Source: Acheta domesticus (Eukaryota > Arthropoda > Insecta > Orthoptera > Gryllidae). Taken from it: a DNA stretch of 64,000 bases. The stretch spans positions 161,529,504-161,593,503 of the forward strand of contig JAHLJT010008446.1 in NCBI GenBank assembly GCA_031308135.1. The letters run 5' to 3'. Position numbers and translations under genes: made by a program. Below the pieces are notes generated by a model, which saw nothing but the letters and a program-made list of their open reading frames with translations, was not told the DNA's origin and did not search any database. Of the stretch, positions 57,433 through 64,000 are shown piece by piece (the first letter of the stretch is position 1; every line of letters starts with the position of its first letter).

Positions 57433-58154
57433 TATATTGCTTGCATATACACACAAAAACTGTTGAACAGATAATAAAAGAATAATGCGGTTTTATACAT
57501 CCCCGACAAAAATAGCGGTTTGTTTTGATTTAAATTCTGAATATACTGCTGTCCCACAAAGATTGAACTTCTTCTGATGAATGGGTAACAGTTCAACTTG
57601 GAAATGAATTCCAGTCGATAGAATTCTTTCTTGATGCGTGATTCCCTTCCCGAGGTAACTTCTGTTATGCATTTCTGTTGATGGTGATCTTTTTATTTTA
57701 CGAGCGCATTTTCATGGTCTGTTTTGACGGTCTATGATATAAAAATAATTTATTTTTGTAAAAGTAAGAATAATGGCGCAATACATTAAAATTCTTTTTC
57801 CTTGCAATTTACCTATGCATCGCGCACACGGGCGGTGTTTGGATCGCCTTCTGAACACTTTTGCCTGCAAAATCTCTCGACTGAATTTAGACGGTGAGGG
57901 TGGACAGGTATATCTTAGAGACAAATATACTAAACATTTAGTGCTTGCTTTTTTTCTTTTTCTTCAAATTTCGTGTGTGGATTGTGATTTCGTGAATAGT
58001 GCTGGAGTACTCTTGCAGGAGCACTCTTGCAGAGGGGCTTGTAGGAGCCGTCTCAAAACAGGCGCGCGCCTACTTAACACGGCCAGCACAAACAAAATGA
58101 AGGCATTTTTGTTTAATAGTATATTTCTCCGACATTTCTCATTTATTTCCTCAA
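57433..58154. other. No gene recognised
   Basis: Frames at 57712-57924 (minus) and 57773-58237 (plus) overlap, lack motifs and the latter runs into a microsatellite; neither is supported. Confidence 0.4.
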
Positions 58155-58157
58155 ATG

Positions 58158-58213
<56 letters not shown>
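58155..58213. repeat. (ATT)n microsatellite
   Basis: About 19 ATT units. Confidence 0.95.
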
Positions 58214-58249
58214 TTAGTTGGGTGTTCACATATCTAAGAAGTTGGCTTT

Positions 58250-58510
58250 ACATTGTTGCAGAAATTTTATGTTTCCACGAATCTTTCCATTATCCTAATG
58301 AGAGAACTCACTAGGGAGAACAAATTTTATTTGAAGCAAAAATCTTCAATTTTGTATTTATGGGATGACGCCGAGAAAAATTCACACTTTTGCGATTTTC
58401 GAAAATTCAGAGTTAACCGTGAAAATCGGACCTATGCCACAAGTGTATTTTACTCTATTCTTAAAAGAAATTTAAAGAAAAATTTGGAGTCTTTTTGAGA
58501 AAATTTTGAA
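58250..58510 (-). repeat. Family Q fragment
   Basis: ACAAATTTTATTTGAAG, GATTTTCGAAAATTCAGAG, TTAACCGTGAAAATCGGACC, TATGCCAC and GTATTTTACTCTATTCTTA match the left foldback arm (about 1640-1860) in order. Confidence 0.75.
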
Positions 58511-58554
58511 AGACCTTTGGCTCTCAGCGGGCGGCCGGTGCCGAACGGGAGCTT

Positions 58555-58770
58555 TATACTTCGTTTTTTCTAACTTGGCCGATGACATTAGGAAATTATT
58601 AGACCCCTGCTTTATAAAATGAATATTTTTCATTAATTCGCGACCGTCCTTCTCAACGGGGCTCGTGGTCTCAGAAATGTGCTTACCGCTGTTAGAAAGA
58701 TTCATTTTATAAGGCGAGAGTTGCAATAATTACCTAATGTCATCGGCCACGTTAGAAAAAACGAAATATA
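58555..58770. mobile_element. Palindromic MITE, about 215 bp
   Basis: TATACTTCGTTTTTTCTAAC followed by GGCCGATGACATTAGG is matched inverted by CCTAATGTCATCGGCC followed by GTTAGAAAAAACGAAATATA. Further pairing follows: TTTATAAAATGAAT with ATTCATTTTATAA. The flanks are TA. Confidence 0.75.
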
Positions 58771-59733
58771 TGAGAAATGTATGTGTCAAACGCCAGGGTA
58801 TGAGAAATGCATCGATCAGTGCAAGCTGTCGTTTCTCGCTCCGGACTGAGGTGCTCCGCACTGAGGAAATAATTTCAGTGAATACCCTTGACAAAGGTTG
58901 CCGATAGTAACAATTACTGAATGTTGAATTGACATAAGTAATATAAATGTATTTGTCAAAGAGCTGTAATGCAAACTATTTCAAAAAGTACACAAAGATC
59001 TTACATACTATAAATCCTTTCTAAATTTTGTAAATCTTTGTTCTCGCACAATACGATCAATATTTGGCACAAATGGTAAAGCGCAACGTAACCTCAGGAC
59101 ATTTGCCAAGTTCTGATCTGTGAAAGAGCTCCTCAGCGTCGATTTACAAATTTTCATATGAGAAAAAAGTTGCTGACAAACATACGTAGACCCAAGCATA
59201 CATACAATTTGTAAAAATGAAGTAGATCTTCCTTGTTCTAGAATTTGTTCTTCAATTTCGTATCATAATAAAGATCTAATATTTCCAGCTGTAAATTGTG
59301 ATTCACGAAGTCAACTTCCACGGAAAATAGCCAAGCAAAAACATTGATCTCCGATCCTAAATCAGAAATTTTATGAAATCTATTTTCAAATTCGTTTTGC
59401 AACATGCTTTTGTTGAGCATGTGCTATTGTTGTCAGAAGCATTGCGTGGGAACGAAAGTAGCATCACTGCCTTACCACTGAATTGGTCTCCAGCAGAGAT
59501 TGGGACAATGAAGTATTCCCCAATAACTTCTTGGGAGGTATAAAAACGTTTCTCCCATTATAAAAAAATCTAGCTGATAACCGACATCAATTCTCGGTAC
59601 AAAATTTAGAGGAATACATTGTGGTACATTGTGGTCATTCTTATGAATGTTAATTGAATTACGTGTATGTTGCTTGCATTACTGTGAGATTAATAAATTT
59701 ATAGGGTCATTTTAAAGTGGCCATATTGGAATT
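58771..59733. other. No gene recognised
   Basis: Minus-strand frames at 59008-59199 and 59238-59420 have protein-like composition but are short and unrecognised. They might be remnants of a repetitive zinc-finger/hAT-type gene, but I cannot support that. Confidence 0.35.
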
Positions 59734-59735
59734 AT

Positions 59736-59930
59736 ATGTGCCTACTTTCGAATAATAAGTGCCTATTTTCGAATTATAAGTGCCTATTTTCGAATTATAA
59801 GTGCCTATTTTCGAATTATAAATGCTTATTTTCGAATTATAAGCGCCTATTTTCGAATTATAAGTGCCTATTTTCGAATTACAAGTGCCTATTTATGAAT
59901 TTTAAATGCCTATTATGCCTGCCTATTTCT
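59736..59930. repeat. 21 bp tandem repeat array
   Basis: About nine units of AAGTGCCTATTTTCGAATTAT; the outer units are diverged (CTACTTTCGAATAAT at the left, TATTTATGAATTTTAAATGC at the right). Because 21 is a multiple of three, a plus-strand frame encodes a repeated seven-residue CLFSNYK, which looks incidental. Confidence 0.9.
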
Positions 59931-60023
59931 ACTGTTTTAGTGCCTATAAATCCGCAGCTAAATTATTATTATATTTCCTCCATATTACGATCAAAGGTGT
60001 TATGTGTCGGCTGAATATAAAAT

Positions 60024-61010
60024 CTACTCCAGGTTGCAACCAGCTAACGAAGGAGCAGATCTAGGGACTGTCGGTGCCTCTACAATACTTGCGCAAATGT
60101 GGGCTGTTCCAAATAAAGCGATTTCTTGCACTTCCCAGTCTTTTGAATTACGTGGGAGTTTAGACAAGTTCTTACTCAAATTTTGCGGAAAAAATCTCAG
60201 AGCTCTGATAACTATCGGGACGACATTTGCTTTTACGCCCAACATTCGGCTAATTTCGATTTACAAACTCATGTACTTAAGACGTTTCTCTGCCTCCTTG
60301 GTAACAACATTTTGATTGTAATTTACAGCAACATCGACAAGTAAACACGATTTTTCCTCGAAACCCCGTATAACGATATCAGGTTTGTTTGCCGCTATCG
60401 TGTGATCAGTTTGAATTTGTTGGTCGTACAACATCGTAAAATCCAACAGACGTCACCAGTTTGGTGAGTGTTCGTACCACTTGGGGCATGTGTTTGGAAC
60501 TTCGAGGGCGGTACAGATCTGCCAGTGGAGGTAATGGCACACCCTGTCGTGTCTTTACAAGTATTCGGTTTTTTTGTTAAGATTGGACAAACTGAGAAAA
60601 TATGATCAATGGTTTATACGTGTTCCTAGCAAATGCAGCATTTGTCTTGGAAATTTTGAGGACCGCTTTATCATAATGTCGTGTTCTCAACGCTTGATCT
60701 TGAGCAGCTACTAGAACTGCTTCCTATTCTGGCTTCATTCTTCCCCTTTTAAGCCACATAAATGATGCTTATTGATCTGTACCTTGTCCCTTCTTTTTAG
60801 ATATTGTCCGTGGAGTGGTTTGTCTCTCCACGCTTTCTTTAACAATTTTTGTGTCTCACATTTCAAGTTTAGTAGTACCAGAAGTTCAGTGTCTGTGTTA
60901 TTCGACGTGTCTAGCCTAGTTTTCTTCGCAATGCTTTTTGCTACACTTAATGCCTGTGTTTCGCATTCTTCGCTCAGATTTCATGACTTGCCTCATTAGT
61001 GTCATCTTGA
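60024..61010 (-). pseudogene. R4-like C-terminal linker, endonuclease and tail
   Basis: WLKRGRMKPE then a stop, AVLVAAQDQALRTRHYDKAV; a degraded zinc region; RHDRVCHYLHWQIC; CPKWYEHSPNW; LYDQQIQTDHTIAANKPDIV, the endonuclease core; DVAVNYNQNVVTKEAEKRLK; then the tail VVPIVIRALRFFPQNLSKNL and IALFGTAHICASIVEAPTVP. This order is characteristic of R4/Dong-type and similar site-specific LINEs. Several internal stops and at least two frame changes. Confidence 0.8.
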
Positions 61011-61054
61011 TGGCTGACTACATACTTCCCATCTCGACTAGTGAATTGTGCCAG

Positions 61055-62054
61055 NNNNNNNNNNNNNNNNNNNNNNNNNNNNNNNNNNNNNNNNNNNNNN
61101 NNNNNNNNNNNNNNNNNNNNNNNNNNNNNNNNNNNNNNNNNNNNNNNNNNNNNNNNNNNNNNNNNNNNNNNNNNNNNNNNNNNNNNNNNNNNNNNNNNNN
61201 NNNNNNNNNNNNNNNNNNNNNNNNNNNNNNNNNNNNNNNNNNNNNNNNNNNNNNNNNNNNNNNNNNNNNNNNNNNNNNNNNNNNNNNNNNNNNNNNNNNN
61301 NNNNNNNNNNNNNNNNNNNNNNNNNNNNNNNNNNNNNNNNNNNNNNNNNNNNNNNNNNNNNNNNNNNNNNNNNNNNNNNNNNNNNNNNNNNNNNNNNNNN
61401 NNNNNNNNNNNNNNNNNNNNNNNNNNNNNNNNNNNNNNNNNNNNNNNNNNNNNNNNNNNNNNNNNNNNNNNNNNNNNNNNNNNNNNNNNNNNNNNNNNNN
61501 NNNNNNNNNNNNNNNNNNNNNNNNNNNNNNNNNNNNNNNNNNNNNNNNNNNNNNNNNNNNNNNNNNNNNNNNNNNNNNNNNNNNNNNNNNNNNNNNNNNN
61601 NNNNNNNNNNNNNNNNNNNNNNNNNNNNNNNNNNNNNNNNNNNNNNNNNNNNNNNNNNNNNNNNNNNNNNNNNNNNNNNNNNNNNNNNNNNNNNNNNNNN
61701 NNNNNNNNNNNNNNNNNNNNNNNNNNNNNNNNNNNNNNNNNNNNNNNNNNNNNNNNNNNNNNNNNNNNNNNNNNNNNNNNNNNNNNNNNNNNNNNNNNNN
61801 NNNNNNNNNNNNNNNNNNNNNNNNNNNNNNNNNNNNNNNNNNNNNNNNNNNNNNNNNNNNNNNNNNNNNNNNNNNNNNNNNNNNNNNNNNNNNNNNNNNN
61901 NNNNNNNNNNNNNNNNNNNNNNNNNNNNNNNNNNNNNNNNNNNNNNNNNNNNNNNNNNNNNNNNNNNNNNNNNNNNNNNNNNNNNNNNNNNNNNNNNNNN
62001 NNNNNNNNNNNNNNNNNNNNNNNNNNNNNNNNNNNNNNNNNNNNNNNNNNNNNN
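61055..62054. other. Assembly gap (1,000 N)
   Basis: Exactly 1,000 undetermined bases, so probably a fixed-size scaffold gap. It falls between the reverse transcriptase and linker parts of the R4-like element, suggesting a repeat-driven assembly break. Confidence 0.99.
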
Positions 62055-62106
62055 TATTTGTAAGTTACCTGGCTCAAGATCTTGAATCACAGTGTGCGTA
62101 TCAACT

Positions 62107-62784
62107 TCAATGTTCTCTGACGTTGTCAGTTTTGCCTCTTTTTAAATTGATTTTTGCACACTTGTCAAGACCAAACTTCATGCAGATGTCATTGCTAAAG
62201 TCATTCACGACAGACAGCATTTGGGAGAGAATCGCTTCATTCTTAGCAAACACTTTCAGATCATCCATGTAAAACAAATGTGATACTGGCCTTTCATCAC
62301 CATGGAGCTTGTAACCAAAGTCAGCTTGCGACAACTGTCTCGATAGTGGGATCAAACTAATGCAAAACAGCAGAGGGGATAGTGAATCTCCTTGAAAAAT
62401 ACCCCTGTTAATCTGAATACTTCTGGTTTCTACTGCTTCCTTTCCGCTGTGTATTAGTAACCTGGTACTCCACGACTTCATACTAGCCTTGCAAAATTCA
62501 ATAAGTCTAGGATGAAATCGATAGATCTCCAGGGTCTTCAAAATCCAATCGTGTGGTACACTATCAAAGGCCTTTTGGTAGTCAATCCAAGCCATGCTCA
62601 AATTACGTTTTCGTTTCTTTACATCATTCAAGATGACTTTATTCAGTAGCAAGATTTCCTTACAGCCATAAGAGCCTTTACGACATCCTTTTTGTTCAGC
62701 TGGCATTAGATGATTCTTCTCTAGATGTCTATACATTTTGTCAGCTATGGCTGCAGTTATAACTTTATCAGTACTGGCAGACAA
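62107..62784 (-). pseudogene. Reverse transcriptase of the R4-like LINE
   Basis: About 225 codons: ADKMYRHLEKNHLMPAEQKG, CRKGSYGCKEILLLNKVIL, MAWIDYQKAFDSVPHDWIL (first catalytic Asp), INRGIFQGDSLSPLLFCISL, LFYMDDLKVFAKNEAIL (YMDD catalytic pair), and FGLDKCAKINLKRGK. QKGCRKGSYGCK and YMDDLK are typical of R4-type elements. The catalytic residues are intact in this piece, but upstream and downstream parts are broken. The frame opens near 62784 without a plausible natural start. Confidence 0.88.
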
Positions 62785-62988
62785 GTAATTGGCCTGTAGT
62801 TCTTCGCCAAAGAGCTATCTCCCACTTTGTATAGCAAATACGTGATGCTGCATGTGAGCCATTCCGGCGTTCCATTGGGTTTTCTAAAATTTTATTAACA
62901 GCTTTGCTGATGGTAATGTATTGCTGTTAATGTCCTAATCCAATATATCTGGATTTTATTAATTTTGAGGGATTTCCAGTTTCTCATG

Positions 62989-63990
62989 TTTTTAATTTTT
63001 TCAAGAGGTCCTCTTCCGAGAATTCGTGAATCTTCCACTGTTTCCACAAGTTCATCCGCTGCATCAACTTCAGATTGTAGCCAAGATTCGTCATTGTTGT
63101 AGGATCTGCTCTCGTTCCAGATTTCTGCCCCAAATGCCTCGACGTCATCTTTGAAAGAGTGACAGCATTGCCATTCGGTTTTGAGTCAGGTTGCGATAGA
63201 ATCTCTTCCAGTCTGTTTCAAACAACCGGTTCTGCACACGGAAATCTATTTTACGTTTGTAACGTCTCTCTCGTTGAGCCCATGATTGAATTTTCTCTTT
63301 TAGCTTCTCAACTATCATTAGCCTGCTGGTGTGATTTTCAATTTGGTATTTTTATTCAACATGGAGTATTTTTCGTTGACCTTTAGTGGATAGTACGTTG
63401 ATTTAGAAGATGCCTCAGCTAAAAGTGATATTTCATGCTGAGTGTCAGCTATCCGTTTTCATAATTCTCTTCGTCCATGGGGTACTGGGCTGTTTACTCT
63501 GTTTTGCTTTCGGCCGTCGGTGTTCTTGGCTGGCCCCAAAATTATCTGAGATACCAGATATCCAGTTGCATATACGATGTGATTGATTTCAGTAATATCT
63601 AGATCTCTCCCTGGGGTATGTCCCACCTCATTTGAGACATAATTCGCTGTCTTTATCACTCTCTTATCTTTGGCATTTTCGTATATTCTCCTCAACGGCG
63701 CTCGAGATTCCAATGGGAGGTTACGAATACTTTCTATCTCGCGTCGGAGGAGTTTTGTATCATGTCCTTATCGTATAATTCATTGCTAGATGTATTTTCA
63801 CTACTGGCGTGTGTTTCATTTGAAAGAGATGACCCTTCAACAGGACCATCGTTTTGAAGTTTTATATCTTCGTGATGTGGGTAGATAAGCTGCATTTGCT
63901 TCTTTCATAGTTGTCAATACTGGTAGAACAGTTGTTTTATATGTACAGCACCTTGCCTGGCTGCCACCGAAGAAGACGGTCTGGCAAGCT
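62989..63990 (-). pseudogene. R4-like N-terminal region, decayed
   Basis: 63713-63459 encodes LRRIYENAKDKRVIKTANYV, then LDITEINHIVYATGYLVSQI, the conserved region upstream of the reverse transcriptase in R4-like proteins (DI.E.N...YATA..V). Shorter pieces including FSEEDLL link it to the reverse transcriptase. No zinc finger or start is visible before the window edge. Confidence 0.6.
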
Positions 63991-64000
63991 AGTTTGTGTA

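Larger units (their letters stand above)
60015..64000 (-). mobile_element. R4-like (restriction-like endonuclease) LINE, decayed
   Basis: Reading leftwards from the window edge: N-terminal region (63459-63990), reverse transcriptase (62107-62784), a gap, a linker/zinc region (60600-60990), endonuclease (60261-60480) and C-terminal tail (60024-60245). Probably continues past the right edge. Stops and frameshifts throughout. Confidence 0.8.

Noticed and set aside
57773..58237. 154-codon plus-strand frame
   Set aside because: Ends in poly-Ile from an (ATT)n microsatellite, overlaps an opposite frame, and has no motif.
59736..59930. Possible CRISPR array
   Set aside because: Units are contiguous with no spacers, in a eukaryotic transposon-rich context with no cas genes.
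59736..60014. 92-codon frame with repeated CLFSNYK
   Set aside because: A by-product of a 21 bp non-coding tandem repeat, since 21 is divisible by three.
60938..62272. Long open frames of 340-444 codons on both strands
   Set aside because: They are open only because they cross 1,000 undetermined bases; no coding evidence exists in the gap.

Overview
The window looks like intergenic DNA from a large, AT-rich, repeat-laden animal genome, most likely an insect. The evidence is the set of families present: an insect-type P element with a THAP domain, mariner, piggyBac, Jockey-like, RTE-like, R4-like and CR1/L2-like (Kiri-like) LINEs, spliced DUF7869-type genes and solo LTRs. A polyneopteran such as a stick insect or cockroach relative is a guess. 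No intact host gene, genuine tRNA or rRNA gene could be supported. Almost all protein-like sequence belongs to transposable elements, nearly all broken by stops or frameshifts. The one near-intact element is a CR1/L2-group LINE at 45045-50258 (minus strand), whose two ORFs carry one frameshift each.

Layout. 1-840: copy of a dispersed repeat (family A). 961-4085: a 3.1 kb foldback palindrome (family Q). 4799-5065: a palindromic MITE. 6277-9899: a TIR-bounded element carrying a broken, apparently spliced DUF7869-type gene, itself split by a 445 bp solo LTR. 11228-13509: Jockey-like LINE remnant. 14497-14959: possible solo LTR. 15030-15640: Q fragment. 15812-16113: small TIR element. 16563-18870: P-superfamily transposase pseudogene. 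20617-21884: hAT-type non-autonomous element with an 8 bp target duplication. 24034-25055: LTR-like module plus Q fragment. 25151-29576: three LTR-like units strung through one (TA)n tract, the first carrying a deleted mariner. 31976-34370: orphan exon-like block and a second DUF7869-type copy, also split by a solo LTR. 34795-41830: Q fragments, tRNA-derived SINEs, a piggyBac (36680-38352), an R4-like tail and an RTE-like LINE. 42281-42863: solo LTR. 43215-52240: a three-level nest, with the LINE inside an LTR inside a second Jockey-like LINE, flanked by family A copies. 54377-58770: three further foldback or MITE elements, a tRNA-like block and a Q fragment. 59736-64000: a 21 bp tandem array and a decayed R4-like element on the minus strand with a 1,000-base assembly gap.

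The most informative observations are insertion junctions. At 7990-8444 and 44709-51104, removing the LTR plus one target duplication restores the interrupted reading frame exactly, which fixes the element ends and the order of events. The candidate for an under-described system is the DUF7869-type element at 6277-9899. It has 17 bp perfect terminal inverted repeats, repeated subterminal motifs, a spliced gene and a D/D/E-like motif set, all consistent with a DNA transposon family whose transposase is still labelled as a domain of unknown function.
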